From: Leifsonia sp. Root1293
Lineage (GTDB): Bacteria; Actinomycetota; Actinomycetes; Actinomycetales; Microbacteriaceae
Direction: 5' to 3'
DNA length: 64,000 nt
Assembly: GCF_001425325.1 (NCBI RefSeq)
Contig: NZ_LMEH01000002.1
Location: 587,109 to 651,108 of the forward strand
Shown: positions 42,970-50,788 of the stretch, piece by piece
Layout: each line of letters begins with the position of its first letter
Numbering within the stretch: position 1 is the stretch's first letter
The notes under the pieces: model-generated
Seen by the model: the letters and a program-made list of their open reading frames with translations, nothing else
Told to the model about the DNA's origin: nothing
Databases searched by the model: none
Program-made: the position numbers and the translations under genes

Positions 42970-43627
42970 CCAGATCACCGTGGTCGTCGTCGACGACCAC
43001 TCCATCTTCCGCTCCGGGCTGCGGGCCGACCTCGACGACTCGGTGCTCGTGGTCGGCGAGGCCGACGACGTCGACTCCGCCATCGCGGTGATCACGGCGG
43101 CGGCGCCGACCGTCGTGCTCCTCGACGTGCATCTTCCGGGAGGAACGGATGCCACCTCATCGGGCGGCGCCGAGGTCATCCGGCGCACGGCCGCGCTCGT
43201 GCCGGGCACGCGCTTCCTGGCGCTCAGCGTCTCGGACTCGGCCGAGGACGTCGTGGGGGTCATCCGCGCTGGTGCCCGCGGCTACATCACCAAGGGCAGT
43301 TCGGGATCCGACGTCAGCCGCGCCGTGCACGCAGTCGCCGGCGGCGACGCCGTCTTCTCGCCCAGGCTCGCGGGATTCGTGCTCGACGCCTTCGGGGCCG
43401 CAGGCGGCGAGATCGCGTCGACGGACGAGGAACTCGACAGGCTGTCGGCCCGTGAGCAGGAGGTGATGCGCCTCATCGCCCGCGGCTACGCCTACAAGGA
43501 GGTGGCGGCGACGCTGTTCATCTCGACGAAGACCGTGGAGACGCACGTCTCGAGCGTGCTGCGGAAGCTCCAGCTGTCGTCGCGCCACGAGCTCACGGCC
43601 TGGGCGACGGCGCGCAAGCTGCTCTAG
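42962..43627 (+). CDS. LuxR/NarL-family response regulator
   Basis: The 221-residue regulator has a receiver domain (acidic pocket D11, D12; phosphoacceptor D55; K in YITKGSSGS) and a C-terminal LuxR HTH (about residues 158-215, LSAREQEVMRLIARGYAYKEVAATLFISTKTVETH). GTG at 42962 follows GGAGG and overlaps the kinase gene, so the pair is translated together. It should control the divergent PspC gene and itself when the kinase is active. Confidence 0.9.
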   Translation: MADQITVVVVDDHSIFRSGLRADLDDSVLVVGEADDVDSAIAVITAAAPTVVLLDVHLPGGTDATSSGGAEVIRRTAALVPGTRFLALSVSDSAEDVVGVIRAGARGYITKGSSGSDVSRAVHAVAGGDAVFSPRLAGFVLDAFGAAGGEIASTDEELDRLSAREQEVMRLIARGYAYKEVAATLFISTKTVETHVSSVLRKLQLSSRHELTAWATARKLL

Positions 43628-43658
43628 CCGGGCGTAGCTGCCGCATCCATCGCGGCCA

Positions 43659-43664
43659 TAGGGT
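43659..43664 (+). promoter_or_regulatory. -10 box for a leaderless message
   Basis: TAGGGT lies six bases before the ATG at 43671. No ribosome-binding site is seen between, so the DUF1304 message is probably leaderless. Confidence 0.5.
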
Positions 43665-43670
43665 GAAACC

Positions 43671-44057
43671 ATGCTCATCGCCAGTCTGGTCCTGCTCGCC
43701 ATCGCCGCCCTGCTCCACGTCTACATCTTCGTGCTGGAGTCGGTGCGCTGGACCGAGCCGTCGACACGCAAGACCTTCGGCACCACGGCGGAGACCGCCG
43801 AGATCACGAAGGGTCTCGCCTTCAACCAGGGCTTCTACAACCTGTTCCTGGCGATCGTGCTCGCGATCGGCATCGTCTTCCTCGCAGCCGGCTCGATCGA
43901 GATCGGTGCGGCGCTCGCCTTCGCCGGCGCCGGCTCGATGGTGGCCGCCGCGCTGGTGCTCATCCTCTCGGACCGCACCAAGGCCCGTGCCGCGATGATC
44001 CAGGCGACGGCCCCGCTGCTCGGTCTGGTGCTCCTGCTCATCGCGCTGGCTCTCTGA
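43671..44057 (+). CDS. DUF1304 membrane protein
   Basis: The 128-residue protein has four membrane helices and the DUF1304 pattern HVYIFVLESVRW near the start and KGLAFNQGFYNLFLA in the middle. The family is widespread and its function is unknown. It is a single gene with its own -10 box, and its stop codon overlaps a hairpin of the GAACAGGCC family. Confidence 0.83.
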   Translation: MLIASLVLLAIAALLHVYIFVLESVRWTEPSTRKTFGTTAETAEITKGLAFNQGFYNLFLAIVLAIGIVFLAAGSIEIGAALAFAGAGSMVAAALVLILSDRTKARAAMIQATAPLLGLVLLLIALAL

Positions 44058-44100
44058 GAACAGGCCCGATGGCCCGGAACAGGCCCGACGGGCCTGTTCT
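44057..44100. terminator. GAACAGGCC-family hairpin (family A), copy 2
   Basis: AGAACAGGCCCG (44057-44068) pairs with CGGGCCTGTTCT (44089-44100) over a 20-base loop. A second internal GAACAGGCCCG copy (44077-44087) gives an alternative pairing. It stands between the DUF1304 gene and a convergent regulator gene. The core matches the hairpin at 6161-6193. Confidence 0.65.
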
Positions 44101-44154
44101 GAACCCGACCGCCTGATCCGGCCTGCTTCCCCGCGTAGACGGGCGGAACCGGCC

Positions 44155-44829
44155 CTAGAGCAGGCCCAGCTCCATCGCCCGCGTCACGGCGCGGGTGCGG
44201 TCGTTCACGGCCAGCTTCTCGAAGACGTGCAGAAGGTGGGTCTTCACCGTGGCCTCGCCGATGAAGAGGGCTGCGGCGATCTGCGGGTTGCTGTGCCCGG
44301 CGGCGACCAGCCGGAGCACCTGCAGTTCGCGCGCTGAGAGTCGCGGTGTGCTCGGCGCATCGGCATCCGGCGTGCCCTCGCGCACCCGCTGCACGAGCAT
44401 CGCGGCGATGTTGGGTGCGAGCACGGTCTGGCCGCGGGCGACGGCACGGACTCCCTCGATGATCTCGGCCTGGGGAGCGGCCTTCAACAGGTAGCCGCTG
44501 GCCCCGGCCTCGATCGCGCCGATGATGTCGTCGTCGGTCTCGTAGGTCGTGAGCACGAGCACTCGCGTCGAGGCTCCGGATACGGTGCCCGCGGCCAGGA
44601 TGCGGGCCGTCGCCTCAACCCCGCCGACCCCGGGCATGCGCAGGTCCATCAGCACGAGGTCCGGCTGCAGTTCGGCGGCCATCCGCTGGGCCTCGTCGCC
44701 GTCTGACGCCTCTCCCACGACCTCGATGTCGGCGGCGGTGGCGAGCAGCCCGACGATGCCGCTCCGCACGATGGGATGGTCGTCGGCGACCACGACCCTG
44801 ATCACGGGCTCAGCGTGCGGTGTCGGCAT
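44155..44829 (-). CDS. LuxR/NarL-family response regulator of the ABC-2 locus
   Basis: The 224-residue regulator has a receiver (D16, D17 pocket; phosphoacceptor D62 in LVLMDLRMPG; K in YLLKAAPQ) and a LuxR HTH near the C-terminus (LSARELQVLRLVAAGHSNPQIA). The ATG at 44829, nine bases after GGAGG, is preferred to ATG 44835 just upstream. It overlaps the kinase gene by 20 bases. Together with the kinase and ABC transporter it forms a detoxification or antimicrobial-response type module. Confidence 0.88.
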   Translation of the reverse strand: MPTPHAEPVIRVVVADDHPIVRSGIVGLLATAADIEVVGEASDGDEAQRMAAELQPDLVLMDLRMPGVGGVEATARILAAGTVSGASTRVLVLTTYETDDDIIGAIEAGASGYLLKAAPQAEIIEGVRAVARGQTVLAPNIAAMLVQRVREGTPDADAPSTPRLSARELQVLRLVAAGHSNPQIAAALFIGEATVKTHLLHVFEKLAVNDRTRAVTRAMELGLL

Positions 44830-45988
44830 CAGCATCACCCTCCGCCTTCGACGGTACCGGCAGCATGACGGTGATGGTCGCACCACCACCGGGCGTCTCA
44901 CCGACGGAGAGGCTCCCGCCGACCAGGCCGACCCGCTCGCGCATGCCGGCCAGGCCGAAGCCTCCGGCACCGTCATCAGCGTCTCCGGCGAGTCCCGAGC
45001 CGTCGTCGCTGATGGTCAGGACGACCGCATCGTCGACGCGTTCGACCCGAACGGAAGCCGTCACCGCCCGCGCATGCTTCCGAACATTGGCCAGGCCCTC
45101 CTGCGTGCAGCGGAGCAGCACCACTTCGCGCTCCCGGTCGAGTCCCGTCGCGTCGACGGAGCTGGCGACGATCACCCCGGTCTCCCGCTGGAAGTGCGTC
45201 GTCAGCCGGTCGATCGCCTCGGCCAGCGTCGAACCCGACGGCACGGCAGCCATCGACGCCACGAGCGAGCGGGCCTCGGTGAGCGACTCCCGGGCCAGCG
45301 CCTCGATCATGTCGATGCTCTCCGCGGCGCGTTCCGATCCCTCGAGCGCCCCGACCTCGCCTCGGGCGCGCTGTGCCACCATGACCAGCCCGGTCAGGGT
45401 CTGCGCGATGGTGTCATGGATCTCCCGGGCCAGGCGCTCGCGTTCGCTGGCCACGCCGGACTCCCTCGACAAGGCGGCCAGCTCGCCCTGGGCGGCCTGC
45501 AACTCGGCGAGCAGCTGCGCACGCTCCTCGCCGTAGGCGGCGATGCGGGTGATCCACAGACCGAGGGCGAGCGAGAACACGACCGACAGCGCCGCGATCG
45601 CGATCCCGTTCGCGAGGCCGCCCATGCCGTAGCGGGCGGTGTAGCCCACGACGACGGCCGAGCCGATGAGCAGGTTCGCGAACACGGCGCTGCGCGTGTT
45701 CGTCGCGATCGACCAGACGTAGGGATAGAGGAAGGTCTGCAGGATGGCGAACGACGGCTCCAGAGCGACTCCGACGGCGAGGATCACCGCGAAGAGCAGA
45801 ACGGCGACGGCGTCGTGAGGGCTCGGCGGCGCCATGATGCGCCAGCGCCCGTACGCGAAGTAGACGACGAGGAATGCCGCGGCCGCCGCCCAGTCGGCCG
45901 GATCCGGCGATGACGCGATGACGGAGACTCCGGCGACCACGAGGGCGACCGCAACAGCGGCGAGGTCCCACCAGCGTCGATTCTGCAC
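44810..45988 (-). CDS. Sensor histidine kinase (HisKA_3)
   Basis: The 392-residue kinase has about six N-terminal membrane helices (residues 8-150), a short coiled coil, then HisKA_3 with phosphorylated H191 in AREIHDTIAQT, and a HATPase domain with ANVRKHARA, DDGSGL and GFGLAGMRERV. No large outer sensor domain is present, so it is of the intramembrane-sensing kind. It follows the ABC permease by 44 bases and is coupled to its regulator. It probably senses the transporter or its substrate. Confidence 0.88.
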   Translation of the reverse strand: MQNRRWWDLAAVAVALVVAGVSVIASSPDPADWAAAAAFLVVYFAYGRWRIMAPPSPHDAVAVLLFAVILAVGVALEPSFAILQTFLYPYVWSIATNTRSAVFANLLIGSAVVVGYTARYGMGGLANGIAIAALSVVFSLALGLWITRIAAYGEERAQLLAELQAAQGELAALSRESGVASERERLAREIHDTIAQTLTGLVMVAQRARGEVGALEGSERAAESIDMIEALARESLTEARSLVASMAAVPSGSTLAEAIDRLTTHFQRETGVIVASSVDATGLDREREVVLLRCTQEGLANVRKHARAVTASVRVERVDDAVVLTISDDGSGLAGDADDGAGGFGLAGMRERVGLVGGSLSVGETPGGGATITVMLPVPSKAEGDADADTAR

Positions 45989-46032
45989 GGCTCTACTCTG
46001 TCAGCCGCAGACCGCTCGCTCCCGGATCGGCG

Positions 46033-46842
46033 TCAGGCATCCTTGCGGATCCATCGGAACGTGATGCGGCTGAGCACGAGGCCGATGACGAGCCAGACCA
46101 GCAAGGCGATGGCGACGGCGCCGAGGTCCCACGACCCGCCGACCTCCAGCGCCTGGAAGTCCTCGGGCAGGAACACCGATCGCATGCCCTGAGCCATCCA
46201 CTTGAGGGGGAAGATGCTGGCGATGTTCTGCATCCATTCGGGCAGCAGGTAGAACTGCAGGTAAACGCCCGAGATGAACTGCAGGATCAGCACGATCGGG
46301 ATGACGACAGCCGTGGCGCTGCGGCCGGAACGGGGCAGGGCCGAGAGGGCGATGCCGAGGAACGCCGAGGTGATGATGCCGAGGACGAACACCCAGGCGA
46401 AGGTGGCCCACGACGACGGATCGGTCGGCAGGGCGATCCCGAACACCGTCCCGGCGACGAGCAGCAGCAGGCCCGCCTGCATGGTGCCCGTCACGAACAC
46501 CTGACCGATCTTGCCCAGGAAGTAGCTCACGGGGGAGAGCGGGGTTCCGCCGAGTCGCTTGAGCGTGCCGTCGCCCTTCTCGCCGGCGATGTCGACGGCG
46601 AGGTTCTGCACTCCGGACAGCAGGATGCCGGCCGCGATCATTCCGGGGAGGTAGTAGGCGCCGACGCTGATGCTCGTGGTTCCGGGCCCGGCGCTCACAT
46701 CCCCGGACGAGCTGAACGCCGTGGTGAAGATGCCGAGCATGATCAGCGGGAACAGGAAGGTGAAGAACACCGCGTCGGGGGAGCGGAAGTAGCCGATGGT
46801 CTCGTAGCGCACCCGCGATGCGCCGAGGGTGACGATGCTCAT
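46033..46842 (-). CDS. ABC-2 type transporter permease
   Basis: The 269-residue membrane protein has six hydrophobic segments of the ABC-2 exporter family and the typical cytoplasmic segment EKGDGTLKRLGGTPLSPVSYFLGK (split near residues 88-110). Its ATG overlaps the ATPase stop by four bases. It should export a lipid, drug or peptide together with the ATPase. The adjacent two-component system is a common companion. Confidence 0.87.
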   Translation of the reverse strand: MSIVTLGASRVRYETIGYFRSPDAVFFTFLFPLIMLGIFTTAFSSSGDVSAGPGTTSISVGAYYLPGMIAAGILLSGVQNLAVDIAGEKGDGTLKRLGGTPLSPVSYFLGKIGQVFVTGTMQAGLLLLVAGTVFGIALPTDPSSWATFAWVFVLGIITSAFLGIALSALPRSGRSATAVVIPIVLILQFISGVYLQFYLLPEWMQNIASIFPLKWMAQGMRSVFLPEDFQALEVGGSWDLGAVAIALLVWLVIGLVLSRITFRWIRKDA

Positions 46843-47714
46843 GCCAGCACCTCCGCCGTCTCGGCCTGAGATTCGGCGACGAGGCGCAGGTAGATGTCCT
46901 CCAGGCTGGGCCGGATGACCTCGAGCTCTGGTGGTTCGGAGCCGAACTCGCTGCACAGGGCGCCGACGAGAGCGCCAGGCTCCGTCGTACGGCGTTCGCG
47001 CACTCCGTCGCGGTCACGCCAGCGAACGCGGGGGATGCGGGCGTCGTCACCGCCGATCTCGTCGAGGCGGCCGATGTCGATGAGCTTGCCGCCGGCGATC
47101 ACTCCGACGCGGTCGCTGAGCTGCGCCGCCTCGTCCAGGTAGTGCGTGGTGAGCAGGATGGTGGTGCCCTCCGACTTCAGCAGGCGGACGAGAGTCCAGA
47201 AATCGCGCCGCGCCTCGGGGTCGAATCCCGTGGTCGGCTCGTCGAGGAACAGGAGTTCTGGTCGGCCGATGATGCCGAGCGCCACGTCGACGCGGCGCCG
47301 TTGGCCGCCGGAGAGCCTGGTGATGCGGGTCTTCGCCTTCTCCTGCAGCCCGACGGCGGCGATGACCTCGTCGACGTCGCGCGGGTTCGGGTACAGCCCC
47401 GCGAAATGGCGCATCTGCTCCGAGACCGTCATCACGCCGGACTCGCCGCCCGACTGCAGCACGATGCCGAGCCGAGCCTTCCACGCCAGTCCGCCCTTGC
47501 CGGGGTCGACTCCGAGCACGCTCACCTCGCCCGAGCTGCGGTCGCGGTAACCCTCGAGGATCTCGATCGTCGTGGACTTTCCGGCGCCGTTGGGGCCGAG
47601 GAGCGCGAAGGTCTCACCGCGGTGGATGTCGAAGCTCACGCCGTCGACGGCGTCGTGCTGTCCGTACTTCTTGCGCAGGTCGCGCACGCTCACAACGGCT
47701 TCAGGATCGGTCAT
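46839..47714 (-). CDS. ABC transporter ATPase (drug-export type)
   Basis: The 291-residue ATPase has Walker A GPNGAGKST, signature LSGGQRRRVD, Walker B LLFLDEP, and the D-loop and His switch (TTHYLDEA). A C-terminal extension of about 75 residues follows, as in DrrA-type exporters. ATG at 47714 gives the usual N-terminus; longer frames run through the intergenic repeat. It is the first gene of a four-gene unit: ATPase, permease, kinase, regulator. Confidence 0.9.
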   Translation of the reverse strand: MTDPEAVVSVRDLRKKYGQHDAVDGVSFDIHRGETFALLGPNGAGKSTTIEILEGYRDRSSGEVSVLGVDPGKGGLAWKARLGIVLQSGGESGVMTVSEQMRHFAGLYPNPRDVDEVIAAVGLQEKAKTRITRLSGGQRRRVDVALGIIGRPELLFLDEPTTGFDPEARRDFWTLVRLLKSEGTTILLTTHYLDEAAQLSDRVGVIAGGKLIDIGRLDEIGGDDARIPRVRWRDRDGVRERRTTEPGALVGALCSEFGSEPPELEVIRPSLEDIYLRLVAESQAETAEVLA

Positions 47715-47811
47715 GCTCCCAGACTGGCAGCGTGCGCCAGCTGTCGGCAGAACCGATCGGGTGAGCGGCGGCATCCACCGGTCGATGGACCCTCGTGACC
47801 CTCGTGACACT

Positions 47812-47879
47812 CGAGTCGCCCGAATACGTCGCCATGCGCGCCCTCGGAGGTCGTCATGGCGACGTAGTCGGGCGACTCG
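47812..47879. repeat. Near-perfect 25-bp inverted repeat overlapping the sigma-factor gene end
   Basis: Left arm 47812-47836 (starts CGAGTCGCCCGAATACGTCG, ends CATG) and right arm 47855-47879 pair at 24 of 25 positions over an 18-base loop. The right arm encodes the last residues (SRPTTSP) and the stop of the ECF sigma factor at 47854. It can form a strong hairpin at the end of that message, so it is a probable terminator. Confidence 0.8.
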
Positions 47880-49143
47880 GGAGCCCGAGCGCCGCGCGCC
47901 GACGCTGCAGGTAGCGCCGCTCGGGGCCGGCCGGCGCGAGAGCGATGGCAGCGTCGTAGCGCTCGCCTGCGGCATCCGTTCGCCCGAGCCTGCGCAGGAA
48001 GTCGGCCTGGGCGGCGGGCACCAGGTAGTAGCCGTCGAGGGCTCCGGATGCCGCGACGCGATCGACAGCCGCCAGTCCGGCCTCCGGCCCGTCGGCCATG
48101 CCGCGGGCGATGGCGGCATTCAAGGCGACGACGGGAGAGGCATCGGCCGCGGCCAGGCCGGCGTAGAGCGCCGCGATGCGCGCGTAGTCGGTGGCGTCGG
48201 CCGTTGCCGCCGTCGCGTGGCAGGCGGCGATGCTGGCCAGCGCCTGGTAGCGATCGGGCACGGGCTCCAGACGATACGAGGCCTCAAGAGCGTTCAGGCC
48301 CCGCCGGATCGCCAGCGCATCCCATCGCGTCCGATCCTGCTCCTCGAGCGACACCAGCTCGCCGGCTCCATCACTTCGTCCGGCCCGCCGCGCATGCTGC
48401 AGCAGCATGAGGGCGAGCAGCCCGTGCGCCGAGGCGGACCGGGGCAGCAGTTCGGTGAGCAGGCTGCCCACGCGAATCGCCTCGGCCGAGAGCGCCTCGT
48501 CGTGGGCGGCGTCATCCGTCAGCGTGTATCCGGCGTTGAACACGAGGTAGAGCACCGCGAGCACGCCGGCGAGTCTCTCCTCGAGGAGCTCGGCCGGTGG
48601 CACGCGATAGGGGATGCCCGCGTTCTGGATCTTCCGCTTGGCCCGAACCAGGCGCTGCGCCATGGTGGCCTCCGGCACGAGGAACGCTCGCGCGATCTCG
48701 GGGGTCGTGAGCCCGGCGACGGTGCGGAGGGTGAGCGCCACCCGAGCCTCGATGGCGAGTGCCGGGTGGCAGCAGGTGAAGATGAGGCGCAGGCGGTCGT
48801 CGTCGATGTCGGTGCCGGAGTCGTCGGAGCGGCCGATCTCGTCCATCATGGCCACCTCCCTCATCTTCAGTGCCTCGTTCGCCGAGCGACGGATGCGGTC
48901 GAGCGCGCCGTTGCGCGCCACCGTCGTGATCCAGGCGCCGGGATTGCGGGGAACCCCCTCCACCGGCCAGCGCTCGATGGCCTTGGCGAACGCGTCCTGG
49001 GCGGCGTCCTCGGCCAGCGACCAGTCCCGGGTCACGCGGATCAGGCTGGCCACGATGCGCGACCACTCCGCCGCGTGGGTCTCCGAGATGGCCGCTGCGA
49101 CGGCACCGGTCGAGGCCACGGCATCCTGTTCGGCCGTCGTCAC
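47854..49143 (-). CDS. ECF42-type RNA polymerase sigma factor with TPR-like C-terminus
   Basis: The 429-residue protein has sigma region 2 (about residues 20-90, with DWSLAEDAAQDAFAKAIERWP) and sigma region 4 (about 125-180), then a long helical extension of about 240 residues with TPR-like repeats (DUF6596 region). This build is that of the ECF42 group (formerly SigJ-like), whose genes sit beside DGPF-motif proteins. There is no anti-sigma factor in such loci; the C-terminal extension is thought to control activity. GTG at 49143 overlaps the preceding DGPF gene by GTGA. Its last codons lie in a palindrome. Confidence 0.87.
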   Translation of the reverse strand: MTTAEQDAVASTGAVAAAISETHAAEWSRIVASLIRVTRDWSLAEDAAQDAFAKAIERWPVEGVPRNPGAWITTVARNGALDRIRRSANEALKMREVAMMDEIGRSDDSGTDIDDDRLRLIFTCCHPALAIEARVALTLRTVAGLTTPEIARAFLVPEATMAQRLVRAKRKIQNAGIPYRVPPAELLEERLAGVLAVLYLVFNAGYTLTDDAAHDEALSAEAIRVGSLLTELLPRSASAHGLLALMLLQHARRAGRSDGAGELVSLEEQDRTRWDALAIRRGLNALEASYRLEPVPDRYQALASIAACHATAATADATDYARIAALYAGLAAADASPVVALNAAIARGMADGPEAGLAAVDRVAASGALDGYYLVPAAQADFLRRLGRTDAAGERYDAAIALAPAGPERRYLQRRRAALGLPSRPTTSP

Positions 49144-49487
49144 GCCTGCGGATCCCCGTTCGCCTGTGCCAGCGGCCGCAGTTCGATGCGGCCGAAGCGA
49201 GCCATGGCGTGCGTGCGCGCGATGCCGATTGCCTCGTCGAGATCGGCGCAGTCCAGCACGGCGAACCCGGCGATCCACTCCTTCGCCTCGGTGAACGGCC
49301 CGTCGGTGACGATCAGCTCATTGCGGCGCACCCGCAGGGTGGTTGCCTCGTCGGCCGGACGCAGCCGCCGCTTGTCGAGCATGACCCCACGCCGCTCGAG
49401 GTCGGCGTCCCAGTCGGCGTAGTCGTCCTCGGCGGCCACATAGGGCTCGCCATCGGGATCCACCACCACGAACATCACGTACTGCAT
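49140..49487 (-). CDS. DGPF/YCII-related protein, copy 2
   Basis: The 115-residue protein belongs to the YCII-like DGPF family: MQYVMFVVVDPDG at the start, VTDGPFTEAKEWIAGF in the middle, FGRIELRP near the end. DGPF proteins accompany ECF42 sigma factors and are needed for, or controlled by, them in studied cases. It overlaps the sigma gene by four bases and lies five bases after its paralogue. The catalytic role is unknown. Confidence 0.88.
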   Translation of the reverse strand: MQYVMFVVVDPDGEPYVAAEDDYADWDADLERRGVMLDKRRLRPADEATTLRVRRNELIVTDGPFTEAKEWIAGFAVLDCADLDEAIGIARTHAMARFGRIELRPLAQANGDPQA

Positions 49488-49492
49488 GGGGA

Positions 49493-49840
49493 TCAGGCCT
49501 CCGACTCGAGGCCCAGCGTCCAGAATTCGCGCACCTCGATGCGTCCGAACCTGGCCATCGGATGCCGCGACGCGATCTCGACGGCCTCATCGAGCGAGCC
49601 GCACTCGAGGATGTCGAATCCGGCGATCCACTCCTTCGACTCGGTGAACGGCCCATCGGTGACGAGCAGCTCATCACCGCGCACGCGCACGACGCGGGCG
49701 TCCTGAGGTTCCCGCAGACGGTCGCCCAGCACGCCGATGCCGCGTCCGTAGACGTCCTTCACCCAGTCCTTGATGTCGTCCTTCCCAGCGTCATACGGCT
49801 CGGCCTCCGGGTCCGTGGCCACGAACAACATGTATCGCAT
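49493..49840 (-). CDS. DGPF/YCII-related protein, copy 1
   Basis: The 115-residue protein is the same length as its neighbour and shares MxYxxFVxxDPxxEPY, VTDGPFTESKEWIAGF and MARFGRIE segments, so the pair arose by tandem duplication. It heads the three-gene unit DGPF-DGPF-sigma. GGAG precedes its ATG. The two copies differ most in the middle (about residues 20-50), so they may form a heterodimer with changed specificity. Confidence 0.88.
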   Translation of the reverse strand: MRYMLFVATDPEAEPYDAGKDDIKDWVKDVYGRGIGVLGDRLREPQDARVVRVRGDELLVTDGPFTESKEWIAGFDILECGSLDEAVEIASRHPMARFGRIEVREFWTLGLESEA

Positions 49841-49954
49841 CTGGTGTCTCCTGATCTCGTCGTCTTCATCGCGCGACCTCTCGTCACGCTACGTCAGTAC
49901 GACGAACAGGGGAATGACCGAATCGACAGCTCCCGAGAAAACTTCCCGGGGTGT
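49841..49954. promoter_or_regulatory. Promoter region of the DGPF-sigma unit
   Basis: The 114-base gap lies upstream of the DGPF unit and downstream of the exporter gene end (same strand). If the sigma factor is autoregulated, its own promoter should lie here. I could not pick out a secure -35/-10 pair. A short imperfect hairpin with CCCGAG and CTTCCCGGGG at about 49933-49952 may end upstream transcription. Confidence 0.3.
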
Positions 49955-50716
49955 TCAGAACGGCAGCACGAGCATCACACCGAGCACGATCATCACGGCT
50001 GCGATCACGCCGTCGAGGATGCGCCAGGCACGCGGCGACCGCAGGACCCGCCCGAGATGGCGCGCACCGATGCCGAGCGCCGAGAACCAGATGACGCTCG
50101 CGGCCATCGCGCCGGCCGCGAACCACCAGCGCTCGTCGGTGTAGCTGTTGGCCACCGACCCGAGCAGGAACAGCGTGTCGAGGTAGACGTGCGGGTTCAG
50201 CCAGGTGAGGGCGATGGTCGTCGTGACGACGGCTGTGACGGATGCGGAGACGCGAGGTGCGCTGGGCGCCCGCGTCGCCGTTTTGACGCCGCTCGGTGCC
50301 GGGAGGGCGGTCGTGCCTGCGCCCGTGCCCGCTGCATCCGTCGCTGCATCCGTCGTGTCATCGGTGGCGGCATCCGTCGTGCCGTCCACCGGTGCCGGAC
50401 TTTCGGACGCGTCGACGAGGCCGCCCTCGCCGCTCCAGGCCCGGCGGGCCGCGAGCACGCCGTACGTCACGAGGAATGCGGCTCCCGCCCAGCGCACCAC
50501 GATCACCAGCCACGGCACGTGTTGCAGGGCGGCGCCGATGCCGCTGACGCCCACCGCGATGAGCAGCGCGTCGGAGAGCGCGCAGATGGCGATGACGATG
50601 AGCACGTGCTCCCGGCGCATGCCCTGCCGCAGTACGTAGAGGTTCTGCGCGCCGATGGCGATGATGAGCGAGAAGCCGACGCCGAGACCGGCGAGCAGGG
50701 GCACGAGAGGGATCAT
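49955..50716 (-). CDS. LysE/ArgO-family amino acid exporter
   Basis: The 253-residue protein is a LysE-superfamily exporter. It has FSLIIAIGAQNLYVLRQGM near the start (the family's first-helix motif), ICALSDALLI, and ALTWLNPHVYLDTLFLLG in the second half. An unusual loop of about 60 residues rich in Thr, Asp and Ala lies between the two halves (about residues 95-155). ATG at 50716 follows GAGG. It is divergent from an ArgP/LysG-like regulator, the classical exporter-regulator pair. Lysine and arginine are the likely exports. Confidence 0.88.
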   Translation of the reverse strand: MIPLVPLLAGLGVGFSLIIAIGAQNLYVLRQGMRREHVLIVIAICALSDALLIAVGVSGIGAALQHVPWLVIVVRWAGAAFLVTYGVLAARRAWSGEGGLVDASESPAPVDGTTDAATDDTTDAATDAAGTGAGTTALPAPSGVKTATRAPSAPRVSASVTAVVTTTIALTWLNPHVYLDTLFLLGSVANSYTDERWWFAAGAMAASVIWFSALGIGARHLGRVLRSPRAWRILDGVIAAVMIVLGVMLVLPF

Positions 50717-50788
50717 GACCTCGAGGCTACGGGCCGCCTTTCCATCAATCCAGCTCAATATTCTGCATCTGCATTAGCGTTGCTTCAC

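Noticed and set aside
47854-49278. Longer ECF sigma protein starting at 49278
   Set aside because: The extra 45 residues are Arg-rich and are antiparallel to no known sigma domain; they overlap the DGPF gene in another frame. GTG 49143 with GTGA coupling is more likely.
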